A stretch of 40,821 bases of DNA. Origin: Gammaproteobacteria bacterium SG8_30 (GTDB lineage Bacteria > Pseudomonadota > Gammaproteobacteria > Steroidobacterales > Steroidobacteraceae). Position 1 is the stretch's first letter; each line of letters opens with the position of its first letter. Under the pieces are notes generated by a model. It was not told the origin of the DNA. It saw nothing but the letters and a program-made list of their open reading frames with translations, and ran no database searches. Below, in pieces: positions 23,001-30,879 of the stretch. The stretch lies in contig LJNS01000001.1 in assembly GCA_001303245.1 (NCBI GenBank), positions 1-40,821 on the forward strand, read 5' to 3'. The position numbers and the translations under genes were made by a program.

Positions 23001-23567
23001 CTAGTCGTCCAGGAAGGGCTTCGCGCGCGCCACCCTCACGGTCACCGTTGCCGCCGCGCCGCCCTCGGCGATGCGGTAGGCCTTGAAACCCTTGGGCTGC
23101 TTCTGCACGGCGCCTTCGGCGCTCGCGCTTCCTGCCGCGAGTTCCGCGCCGGCCTCGTAGTGCCAGGCACCCCCCGCGGCCTTTTCCAGCAGCTTGTCGT
23201 CGTCGAACACGACGACGACCTTGAACGCCTGCGCGCCAAGTCCGCCACCGACCTCGAAACGAGACACTTCCAGGTAGCTTCGGGTATCGGAGCGCCGATC
23301 CACCACGACGCCGAAGCCCTTTCCTGCACCGAAGACGGGGATCTTGGTCACTTTCATGTCGATCACGAGGTAGCCCACCGAGCGATCGAGCACTTCGCCG
23401 GCCTCGGGGTTGGCGGCGAGCAGGGTGTCGATCGTCGTATCGGCCATCGCATCGAGCTCGGCGCGCTTTGCCTCGCGCTCCGCCGATGGCAGCGTCGCGC
23501 AGGCGAACAGGAGCGAAGTCGCGCACACGGCGATCGCTGATCTGGCCAGCCCGCTGTGCAAGGACAT
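23001..23567 (-). CDS. SYLF/YSC84-domain lipoprotein
   Basis: A 188-residue protein with a lipoprotein signal (AVCATSLLFACATLP, lipid-bearing Cys23). The mature part has the pattern of the lipid-binding SYLF (Ysc84) domain: a leading helix DTLLAANPEAGEVLDRSVG, the strand GYLVIDMKVTKIPVFGAGKG, then DTRSYLEVSRFEVGGGLGAQ and FKVVVVFDDDKLLEKAAGG. SYLF domains in eukaryotes bind phosphoinositides; the bacterial role is unknown. ATG 23567 has GGGAGAG 6 bases upstream; 26 codons of upstream open frame were discarded because the lipoprotein signal starts here. A second SYLF protein is at 39371-39949. Confidence 0.8.
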   Translation of the reverse strand: MSLHSGLARSAIAVCATSLLFACATLPSAEREAKRAELDAMADTTIDTLLAANPEAGEVLDRSVGYLVIDMKVTKIPVFGAGKGFGVVVDRRSDTRSYLEVSRFEVGGGLGAQAFKVVVVFDDDKLLEKAAGGAWHYEAGAELAAGSASAEGAVQKQPKGFKAYRIAEGGAAATVTVRVARAKPFLDD

Positions 23568-23649
23568 CACGTCTCTCCCACTCGCGACAGACATCCTGTC
23601 TGGAGCGTCATCGCGAACGGCTCCTTTGTCCAGTCGGGAAAACACCAGA

Positions 23650-24975
23650 TCAAGACCCGGCCTCGTCGACTCGAGAACCGGCCGGTGGCTCCTTGATCCT
23701 GGAAGCCCGCAGCGTCTGAATGTGCAGCCGGAAGGTATAGCCTAGACCCGTGTAAGCATTGGGCAACCGCATGCGGAATACGCGCTCCTCAAGCTGGTCG
23801 AGCTGTCGCAGCAGGGCTCGGCGCCGCTCGACGTCGCGCGTGTCGTGCAGCTCGCGCTCGATCCATTTGAGCTCGCCGTAAAGCCGGTAGACGCGCCGTC
23901 GCATCTGCCACTCGTAGAGCTGCGGCAGTCCCGACCAGAGCGGGTACAGGATGCCCACGAGCGGAATCAAGGCGAGCAGCAGGCTGTGAACGATTTCCGC
24001 CACCCAGAACGGCAGATAACGCTGCAGCAACGGCGGCCCGCGCTGATAGTAACTTCTGGCCTCGGCACTCAGCGGCAGGTCGATTTCCTCGGCCGCCGGG
24101 AACTGGCCAGCCGTCTGGAAGATGCCCGGTCGCCCATGGACTTCCGCGGCTGCCTGGACGAGCAGATACTGCAGCGCCGGATGAAGATCCCTGCGCACGA
24201 CGAGGTTGGCCTTGGCTGCCACGAGCGTGACGTCCTCGGGCGGCCGGTTGGCAGCCAGGTCGGCGACGCCCATGGGAAGCCGGAGTTTGGTGAGGTGGGG
24301 ATAGAGCGCGACGTAGGCATCGGCCCGCGGGAAACCGAGCAAACGCACGCCGGGCGCTCGCAGCAGGTCGCCGACGACGGGCGCTTCCCATGCCAGTACG
24401 ACGAACGCGACGTCGAGCTCGCCTGCCATCAGGGCTCGCGCAGACTGCAGCGGGTCCAGATCCACGAGGTCGACTTCGGAAAGGTCGATGCCGTTGATGC
24501 GAAACAGCGCGAGCGCGATCTCGCGACTGCTGCTTCCGACCGGGCCCACCGACATGCGCAAGCCCCGGAGGGATGCCGGCGGCTCCGCGCAGCGACAGAA
24601 GAACCAGATGGGTTCATAGAACACCGTGCCGAGCGAGACCAGTTCGTCGGCCGCGAACTCCGGGGCGGTACCGGCCTGCGCGAACGCAGCGCTGACGCCG
24701 GAACCCGCATCCTGGAGCAGCGCGACGTTGTCGAACGCGCCGGCGCTCGACCGAAGCTCGATGCTCACGCCATTGCGCGCCAGGACCTCCTGGTAGCGGT
24801 CCGCAAAGCCTAGGTAAGCGCCGCCCGGTGCGCCCGTGGCCATGACGAAGGAGCGTGTCGGCAAGGGCCGCCAGAATGCGACCGCGAGTCCCACGGCCAC
24901 TACGGCCGATCCGATCGCGAGGGCCGTCCAGGCCAGCCGGTGCGGTTGACGCCGCTGCTCGGAGTACTCGGTCAT
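23650..24975 (-). CDS. TAXI-family solute-binding protein with membrane anchors
   Basis: A 441-residue protein. An N-terminal membrane segment (LAWTALAIGSAVVAVGLAVAF, about 14-34) is followed by a TAXI-type (TRAP transporter) solute-binding domain: VMATGAPGGAYLGFADRYQE, GVSAAFAQAG, RMSVGPVGSSSREIA and LDPLQSARALMAGELDVAF. A second membrane segment (VAEIVHSLLLALIPLVGILYP) comes near residue 320, and a charged coiled-coil-like tail (YGELKWIERELHDTRDVERR) at 360-400. No TRAP membrane subunits are nearby, and the binding domain is fixed to the membrane, unlike free periplasmic TAXI proteins. It could be a ligand sensor or a binding protein for a remote permease. Its ATG overlaps the stop of the AraC-type regulator gene (ATGA). 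Confidence 0.75.
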   Translation of the reverse strand: MTEYSEQRRQPHRLAWTALAIGSAVVAVGLAVAFWRPLPTRSFVMATGAPGGAYLGFADRYQEVLARNGVSIELRSSAGAFDNVALLQDAGSGVSAAFAQAGTAPEFAADELVSLGTVFYEPIWFFCRCAEPPASLRGLRMSVGPVGSSSREIALALFRINGIDLSEVDLVDLDPLQSARALMAGELDVAFVVLAWEAPVVGDLLRAPGVRLLGFPRADAYVALYPHLTKLRLPMGVADLAANRPPEDVTLVAAKANLVVRRDLHPALQYLLVQAAAEVHGRPGIFQTAGQFPAAEEIDLPLSAEARSYYQRGPPLLQRYLPFWVAEIVHSLLLALIPLVGILYPLWSGLPQLYEWQMRRRVYRLYGELKWIERELHDTRDVERRRALLRQLDQLEERVFRMRLPNAYTGLGYTFRLHIQTLRASRIKEPPAGSRVDEAGS

Positions 24976-25979
24976 GGGCCCACACCGACCGCCCGGCGAT
25001 AAGTCGTGGGCGATACGCCGGCGATACGCCGGAAGGCCCTCGCAAAGGCGGTCGAGTCGCCATAGCCGAGGTCCAGCGCGATGTCGGTGACTTCCGCCGC
25101 CGGGTCACGGAGATACTGCTCGGCCGCGCGGAAACGGGCGTGGTCGAGCACGCTCCTGAGGCTGGTTCCTTGCTCTCGCAGGCGGCGCTGCAGGCTCCTC
25201 ACGCTGGTGTGGGCGATCTCCGCGAGGTCATGCGCGGACGCGCCGCCGCAGGGAAGCAGCGCCATCGCCGAATCCTCGAGCGATCCGACGAGGTCTTGTG
25301 CCGGTGCCGAGGTCGCCCCTGCGGCCGGCATCTGCCTCGCGCGTGCGGCAGGCAGTCCAACCACCGGCCTTGCTAGCAAGGCCGCCGGGAAGACGACCTG
25401 CAGTTCCGGAGATTCGTAGACGATCTTCACTTCCTGGAACAGCTCGTCCCGCTCGAATCGAGTGCGTCTCGGACCTGGCAGGAAGATGGCACTCGGCTTC
25501 CAGCCGTCGCCGGCCGCGCGGCGCACGGCCTCGAGAATCAGCATCAGGGTGAAGTCCTGGGCGTGACGCCAGCCCGGTCCGTGTGCCCCCTCTACTCGCT
25601 CCCGAAGCCGGACCCACGCTCCGTCGACCTCGAGCCCAATGCTCTCGCCGGTGTTGAACTCCGAGATCCGCTCACAGCTCGTGCGCGCCCGCTCGTACAA
25701 CGTGGGGCATGCCGCCAGGCGCCGTCCCCAGGGACCGAGGTCCTCGGCCGCGGAGCGGCGTCCCACGTCGATGCCGAGGGTTTCCGCACCCTCGGCCCGG
25801 GCGGCCCGCTCGGCGAACTCCGTGGCAAAGGCGAGCGGTACGACCCGCGACGGCGTGAGCAGGAGATCCGGATGGATCCGTGAAGCCTCCAGCCAGCGTT
25901 CGACGGGCGCACCGATCTCGCGGAGGAACCGCAGGAACGGCACCAGTGCCCACAACTGGACCAGCGGAACCGGCTTCAC
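24972..25979 (-). CDS. AraC-family transcriptional regulator
   Basis: A protein of about 335 residues. The N-terminal half (VQLWALVPFLRFLREIGAPV, TEFAERAARAEG, LGIDVG) matches the arabinose-binding-like domain of OruR/ArgR-type AraC regulators. The C-terminal 90 residues form the double helix-turn-helix with SVRSLQRRLREQGTSLRSVL and ALDLGYGDSTAFARAFRR followed by ISP-like VSPTTYRR. It binds DNA as an activator, usually of nearby catabolic or uptake genes. The start is uncertain: GTG 25979 is chosen; a TTG at 26027 would add 16 residues. It is followed by the TAXI protein in an ATGA overlap and diverges from a DUF1269 gene. Whether it controls the catabolic island is unknown. Confidence 0.9.
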   Translation of the reverse strand: MKPVPLVQLWALVPFLRFLREIGAPVERWLEASRIHPDLLLTPSRVVPLAFATEFAERAARAEGAETLGIDVGRRSAAEDLGPWGRRLAACPTLYERARTSCERISEFNTGESIGLEVDGAWVRLRERVEGAHGPGWRHAQDFTLMLILEAVRRAAGDGWKPSAIFLPGPRRTRFERDELFQEVKIVYESPELQVVFPAALLARPVVGLPAARARQMPAAGATSAPAQDLVGSLEDSAMALLPCGGASAHDLAEIAHTSVRSLQRRLREQGTSLRSVLDHARFRAAEQYLRDPAAEVTDIALDLGYGDSTAFARAFRRIAGVSPTTYRRAVGVGP

Positions 25980-26055
25980 CCTGCTGACCCTCGCGAAAAT
26001 CGCCGCATGCGCCGATCTTGGCGCCAAGTGTCAGGCGCCGCCCACGCGCCTGCGC

Positions 26056-26691
26056 TTGAATATCCCACCCAGGGAGTCCGGTCGATACCGGAATGCCCGC
26101 AGGTCGGCCCGACGCGTCGAGTCTTGGCGGGAGAGGTCTACGGCAACGCTGAGCCTGTTACGGTTTTCCACGAGCGCCGACGCCGAGGCGGCGCTGGCCA
26201 CCGTTCGGGATCTTGACAACGGCGCAAGCCTGCGCCTGCGCGGCGCCGGCATGCTGCGCTGGCCCAACGGGCATCGAGGACCCACGGTACGGCAGGTCCT
26301 GTCGGCGGGCGCCGCCGGCGCACTGGGGGAGGCCTTCTGGGACATGCTGTTGGCCGTCGCATATCTGCTGCCCGTCGCGGGTGCTGCGGCAGGCGCCTCT
26401 GCGTCGGCCTGCCGCTGCTCCCTTGCCGGGCTCGGCATCGGCGACGAGTTCCTTCGCGACGCGCAGCGGCACGTCAGATCGGGCAGTGACTTGCTGTTCC
26501 TGATGACGAGGCGCGCCAACGTGGATCCGATCCTCTCGGTATTCGGTCACGTTGGGTTCAGCGTCACGTCGACCAACCTGACGAGCCGACAGCTGTCCGT
26601 GTTGGAGACCTATTTCGGGCCGGCCGGCGGGCCGGCCAAGGATGAACCAGCCCCGGCGGGAGGGGACCTCGAGTCCGAACCTGCCCGCTAG
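26056..26691 (+). CDS. DUF1269 membrane protein with glycine-rich hairpin
   Basis: The conserved part starts at TATLSLLRFSTSADAEAALA (about 26140) and has the DUF1269 layout: a ferredoxin-like first half, the GAAGALGEAFWDMLLAVAYL membrane segment, a glycine/alanine zipper (LPVAGAAAGASASAC), then GIGDEFLRDAQRHVRSGSDL and a closing strand pair. Members are small inner-membrane proteins of unknown function, often stress-linked. No ATG or GTG is available just before the domain: TTG 26056 is used here, but CTG 26149, 13 bases after GGGAGAGG, is equally possible. The lack of a normal start could mean weak expression or decay. It diverges from the AraC gene. Confidence 0.6.
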   Translation: MNIPPRESGRYRNARRSARRVESWRERSTATLSLLRFSTSADAEAALATVRDLDNGASLRLRGAGMLRWPNGHRGPTVRQVLSAGAAGALGEAFWDMLLAVAYLLPVAGAAAGASASACRCSLAGLGIGDEFLRDAQRHVRSGSDLLFLMTRRANVDPILSVFGHVGFSVTSTNLTSRQLSVLETYFGPAGGPAKDEPAPAGGDLESEPAR

Positions 26692-26785
26692 AGCCCCCCG
26701 CCGAGGCCTGGTTCACGATGCGTTCCGACGATCCCACGGCTGCGCATCGGGGATCGAGGGAACGCCCTGGAAGGAGACATGAATC

Positions 26786-28207
26786 ATGAAGAACTGGATG
26801 ACCCGACTTGTACTCGTATCGATCGCCGGCCTGCTGAGCCTGGGCCCGGGCCTCGCCGGCTGCGGCCGCGACGAGCCGACCGGTGGTGTCGCGAAATCCG
26901 CACCCGCACTGAGCGACGAGCAGGTCGAGGACCTCGTCCGACGCTCCTACCCGTACGTCGCGATGTACAACGTGAACAACAAGCCGGCCTTGAAGCTGGG
27001 GTGGAACCGCTGCCATGTGGACACCCAGCTCAAGGACCACACGATGACCGACATCGCGCGGCCCAACAACGACTCGCTGTACATCGCCTGTGCCGTAGAT
27101 CTGCGCAAGGATCCCGTGGTCCTCGAGATGCCGGCCTTCGACTCGAAGTATGTTTCTCTGATGATCACGGGTTACGACCACTACGTGAACATCCCCATGT
27201 CCACGCGCCTGGGCGATTTCGGGAAGCCCGAGAGGATGCTTCTCTACAGCGCCCGCACCGAGGGCTATGACGGGAGCCCGGTGGAAGGCATCGACCGGAC
27301 CTTCCAGGCCACCGGAGACTTCCTGTCGGTGGTGTTCCGGGTCATGCCGCACGCCAGCGATCCCGAGCGATTCGAGCGCATCACCGGGCAGATGAAGTCG
27401 GTGAAGCTCCTGACGCGCTCGGAGTACCTGGGGAAGCCCGCCAAGCCCGTCGACGACATCGTGTTCCCGCCCGTCGGACAGAGGGACGCGGACATCTTCG
27501 GGACCAACCTGCTCGAGGTCATGCAGTTCGTGTTCAACCACACGACCTTCGATCCGGGCAACGAGATCGACCAGAAGCTGCTGGCCGCCTACGCGCCGCT
27601 GGGCGTCGCCCCGGGCAAGGTCTATGACCCGAGCCAGGTCGGGAAGCTCGACGGCCAGCGGGTCCGCCAGGCTGCGGAGCGGATCTTCTCCGAGGAGATG
27701 GCGAAGACCCACGATCCGGCGTTCAAGGAAAGGGCCATGACCGGGTTGTTCCAGCCGAAGGGCCAGATCGGGCTCGACCTGCTGCTATACCAGTCCATCA
27801 TCGGCCCGATCGGGCAGCCGGCGGCAGAAGCGGTCTATCCGGCCATCGGGACCGTCGACGGCCAGCCGATGAACGCCAACCACGACTACGTCATCCGCAT
27901 GAAGGCCGATGAGCTGCCGCCCGCGGGAGCCTTCTGGTCGCTCACTCTCTACGACACGAAGAACGGGTTCTTCATGCCCAACGACCGGAAGAAGTACAGC
28001 GTGGGCGAGAATGGCGGCATGAAGCTCGATGCCGACGGGGGTATCGACATCTACCTCTCCGCCGACAAGCCGGAGGGCGTCCCGGAGGAGAACTGGCTGC
28101 CGGTGAAGCGCGGCGACTACGCCATGGACGTGATCCTGCGCATCTACGTGCCGGACCTCGAGCGGTTCCGGACCTGGACGCCGCCTCGGGCCGAAAGGCT
28201 CGACTGA
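26786..28207 (+). CDS. DUF1254/DUF1214 lipoprotein
   Basis: A 473-residue protein with a lipoprotein signal peptide (GLLSLGPGLAGC, Cys26). The DUF1254 domain spans roughly 50-200 (YPYVAMYNVNNKP, RPNNDSLYIACAVDL, MPAFDSKYVSLMITGYDHYV) and the DUF1214 domain roughly 360-465 (MNANHDYVIRMKADELPPAG, FWSLTLYDTKNGFFMPN). The two domains usually occur together in secreted or envelope proteins of unknown biochemical function. ATG 26786 has AAGGAGA 8 bases upstream; another ATG at 26779 is in a different frame. It stands alone, convergent with the rhodanese gene (10-base gap). A second, distant member is at 37662-39224. Confidence 0.88.
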   Translation: MKNWMTRLVLVSIAGLLSLGPGLAGCGRDEPTGGVAKSAPALSDEQVEDLVRRSYPYVAMYNVNNKPALKLGWNRCHVDTQLKDHTMTDIARPNNDSLYIACAVDLRKDPVVLEMPAFDSKYVSLMITGYDHYVNIPMSTRLGDFGKPERMLLYSARTEGYDGSPVEGIDRTFQATGDFLSVVFRVMPHASDPERFERITGQMKSVKLLTRSEYLGKPAKPVDDIVFPPVGQRDADIFGTNLLEVMQFVFNHTTFDPGNEIDQKLLAAYAPLGVAPGKVYDPSQVGKLDGQRVRQAAERIFSEEMAKTHDPAFKERAMTGLFQPKGQIGLDLLLYQSIIGPIGQPAAEAVYPAIGTVDGQPMNANHDYVIRMKADELPPAGAFWSLTLYDTKNGFFMPNDRKKYSVGENGGMKLDADGGIDIYLSADKPEGVPEENWLPVKRGDYAMDVILRIYVPDLERFRTWTPPRAERLD

Positions 28208-28217
28208 GAACGGATGG

Positions 28218-29201
28218 CTACGGTCCGTCCTCGCGCGAGCCGGCCCCGGTTTCGAGCGGATTGGCCGGATCCGCAGCCCACTCCTGCAGCGAGCCGGCGT
28301 ACACGGCGACGTTTGTGAAGCCGAGCCGGGTCATGATGAAGGCGTTGGCAGAAGCGGCGATGCCTCCGCCACAGTAAGTGATCGCGCGGTCCTCGCGGTT
28401 CATGTCGAAGAGCCATTCGAGCTCGTCGCCGGGACGAAACCGGCCCGTCTCGTCGAGCAGCGAAAAGACCGACACGTTGACGGCGCCGGGAATGTGCCCG
28501 GGCCGTTCGTACAAGGACATCTCGCCGCGGAAGTGCGCTTCCGGCAGCGAGTCGACGATCGTCACGGATTCGTCTCCGAGGGCGGCGCGCACCTCGTCCC
28601 GGTCCGCGATTAGCGCCGGTCGCACGGCGGGCGTGAGCCGCCTGGCGGGCCGGGCGACGGGCTCGGCCGACAGCGGCAGGCCGGCCGCGGTCCAGGCCTT
28701 CAGTCCGCCGTCGAGCAACGCGGCCCGGTCGAAACCGATCCAGCGCAGCATCCACCAGACCCGCGCAGCCCAGCCCATGCCGTCGGTGTCGTACAGCACC
28801 ACGCGCGTGTCGTCCCCGACGCCGAGCGCAGCCATGGCGGCGGCGAAGCGTTCCGGCGCGGGGATGGTGAACCGGAACCTCGCCTCGCCGTCCGAGAGAT
28901 CACCCGTCAGGTCGGCGAACCCGGCCGTCGGAATGTGACCTGCCTCGTACCGGGCCCGGCCGCTCACCTCGCGGAGCCCTCCTGCTTCGGCGCGCTCGAC
29001 CAGGACGGAACAGTCGAGAACCACGAGGTCCGGCGCGCCGAGGTGCTCGTCGAGCCATTCGGCGGTCACCAGGGTGTCGAAGGGCTCCTGCGCAACGGGG
29101 GAAACGCCGGTCGGGCCCGGCGAGGCCGCGCATGCCGACATGAGCGGGAGCAGCAGAACCGCTACCGTTCGAGTGAGCGGGTGACGGACAAGCACGGACA
29201 T
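28218..29201 (-). CDS. Tandem rhodanese sulfurtransferase lipoprotein
   Basis: A 327-residue protein with a lipobox (LLLPLMSAC, Cys24) and two rhodanese domains. The first (about 48-170) has EWLDEHLGAPDLVVLDCSV, RYEAGHIPTAGFADL and RVVLYDTDGMGWAARVWWML, with Asp in the catalytic loop and so probably inactive. The second (about 195-315) has RDEVRAALGDESVTIVDS, YERPGHIPGAVNVSV and the active loop CGGGIAA with Cys277. This is the thiosulfate/3-mercaptopyruvate sulfurtransferase layout; an envelope-anchored form is less common. It would transfer sulfane sulfur in the periplasm, for example for cyanide or thiol detoxification; substrate unknown. ATG 29201 has AGGAG 7 bases upstream. Confidence 0.88.
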   Translation of the reverse strand: MSVLVRHPLTRTVAVLLLPLMSACAASPGPTGVSPVAQEPFDTLVTAEWLDEHLGAPDLVVLDCSVLVERAEAGGLREVSGRARYEAGHIPTAGFADLTGDLSDGEARFRFTIPAPERFAAAMAALGVGDDTRVVLYDTDGMGWAARVWWMLRWIGFDRAALLDGGLKAWTAAGLPLSAEPVARPARRLTPAVRPALIADRDEVRAALGDESVTIVDSLPEAHFRGEMSLYERPGHIPGAVNVSVFSLLDETGRFRPGDELEWLFDMNREDRAITYCGGGIAASANAFIMTRLGFTNVAVYAGSLQEWAADPANPLETGAGSREDGP

Positions 29202-29319
29202 GCGACGCTCCTGGCATTCCTTGCCGACGGGCAAGATCTGACCGGGCCCTAGCTTAACGGCTCGCCGCCTTGCCGGCTGGCGAATGTGGGTCATTCGGGT
29301 TGGTGAACGTGGCCAGGAA

Positions 29320-30627
29320 TCAGTGGCCCGCGTCCGTCTCGACTCCCTCCCTCGTCTGCGGACGCTCCCATGGGAGGTAATCGAGTTCGTCGAGGCCGTA
29401 GCGGCCCTCCGCGACTATCAGTACGACTCGTAATCCGTCCGTGTAGTACGGGTCGTCCGTGTAGTTGTAGCGTGGGGCTTCCCGGCTGGAAGGCCCGACG
29501 CCCTTGACGTAGCCCACCGACCTCAGCGACTGGGAGGCCGCCAGATCGAGAGTCACGTACAGGCGCGCCTCGTCGACGACCGGGTCGATCTTGTGGGTGA
29601 CGAACGTCTTGCTCGAGAACTTGATGCCGATGTCGCGGCTGATCTGCCCGACCCACACGTTCATACCTTCCACAACGACGGGTGCAAGCCACAGCCGGAG
29701 GTGATTGCGTTCGTCGACGGTCCCACGCGCCTTCTGCAACGCGATGTCCTGCGATCGGCCGAACAGGTAGAGCGGTGACACCGGCGAGGTCCGGTACCTC
29801 GACCGGAACAGCGAGGACGTGATGGTTCGCCAGGTCGTGTGGCTGCGGATCGTTTCCGTCAGGTCCCAGCCGCGCGAGACCAGGGTGGACAAGGTGCGCA
29901 AGGGGTCACCGACAATCACAAGGTTGAGGGGATCACCCGGCGTCTTGCGATCACCTCCGGCTACGCAGCAGGGCAGCCCCTCCAGGTACGCGGGCAGCTC
30001 ATCCAGCCGCAGCTCGCGGATCTCCTCGTCCCGGTACAGCTGGTGAAAGTCCACCTTCTGGAAGTCGGCTTCGAACCCGGGGACGAGCTGCACGAACTCG
30101 AGCGAGCGGAACATCGACCTGCCGAACAGTTCGACCGCAAAAGCCTTCGCACCGGGATCGAGGTTGGTGTACACGTAGCCGGACACGGCCCGGTTCGGCG
30201 GAACCACGACAGGCACGTGCATGGCCAGCAGTCGGTCGGCCTTTTCGCCCAGGGTCTCCGATCCGTAGGACCTGAACTGCCAGGCGACCTCGGAGGACGC
30301 GAAGTAGTCCGGGTCGAGGCTCAAGACCATCAGGTACAGTTCGCGGTCCTCCCTGTTGTCGATCTGGAGCCAGACGGGCTGCACGCCCTTCCTGGCGAGG
30401 GGTAATCCGAAGGTCTTCTCGGATTCGAGCGGGCTGAGGACCACGGCGGAGACCTCGACACGGCCGTCCGTCTTTGTGTCCGCGCGGGCCCGGTAATCGA
30501 GCGACTCCGTCTGCGTCGGGGTACCCGCGCAGGCAGCGAGCGCGAGCACAACCGGCAGCGTCGCGCACCACAAGACGGTGCGAATCAAGCCGTGCGAGCG
30601 AACCGCTCCTGTCGAGGCTCTTGCCAT
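29320..30627 (-). CDS. LssY_C-domain lipoprotein
   Basis: A 435-residue protein with a lipoprotein signal (LPVVLALAACAG, Cys33). After a linker with DGRVEVSAVVLSPLESE there is a domain with PVWLQIDNREDRELYLMVLS, typical of proteins carrying the LssY C-terminal region. It continues with PLNLVIVGDPLRTLSTLVSRG, YLFGRSQDIALQKARGTVDE, HLRLWLAPVVVEGMNVWVGQ and ISRDIGIKF, which are the LssY_C core. In Legionella LssY this region is fused to a PAP2 phosphatase; here it stands alone and is membrane-anchored. Biochemical function unknown. ATG 30627 has GGAGGAC 5 bases upstream. It diverges from the phospholipase-D-like lipoprotein gene (252 bases apart), which suggests a lipid-related role, but that is inference. 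Confidence 0.82.
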   Translation of the reverse strand: MARASTGAVRSHGLIRTVLWCATLPVVLALAACAGTPTQTESLDYRARADTKTDGRVEVSAVVLSPLESEKTFGLPLARKGVQPVWLQIDNREDRELYLMVLSLDPDYFASSEVAWQFRSYGSETLGEKADRLLAMHVPVVVPPNRAVSGYVYTNLDPGAKAFAVELFGRSMFRSLEFVQLVPGFEADFQKVDFHQLYRDEEIRELRLDELPAYLEGLPCCVAGGDRKTPGDPLNLVIVGDPLRTLSTLVSRGWDLTETIRSHTTWRTITSSLFRSRYRTSPVSPLYLFGRSQDIALQKARGTVDERNHLRLWLAPVVVEGMNVWVGQISRDIGIKFSSKTFVTHKIDPVVDEARLYVTLDLAASQSLRSVGYVKGVGPSSREAPRYNYTDDPYYTDGLRVVLIVAEGRYGLDELDYLPWERPQTREGVETDAGH

Positions 30628-30879
30628 CGCGCTGTCCTCCGACGACCGAGGAAGACGGGCATGCCGCGGCGAACCCGGCCGGCCGTTCAGGAAGATACTC
30701 GGACAAGCCTGCCGCACCCGCTACCGCAATTGCCGGGGGGGCGAGAGGCACCTTCGGACGCTCGCGCCAGATCCGGGACCGGCCGACGGACGGTGCCCGC
30801 GGACAGGGCAATCGCGAATTCCCTGCGGGCTCTGCGTCGGGCACCATTCGACTCGAACGCTTGGCGGGAAGGAATCTGG

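Noticed and set aside
26779-27270. Alternative frame from ATG 26779
   Set aside because: It is out of frame with the lipobox and DUF1254 motifs and has no recognisable product.
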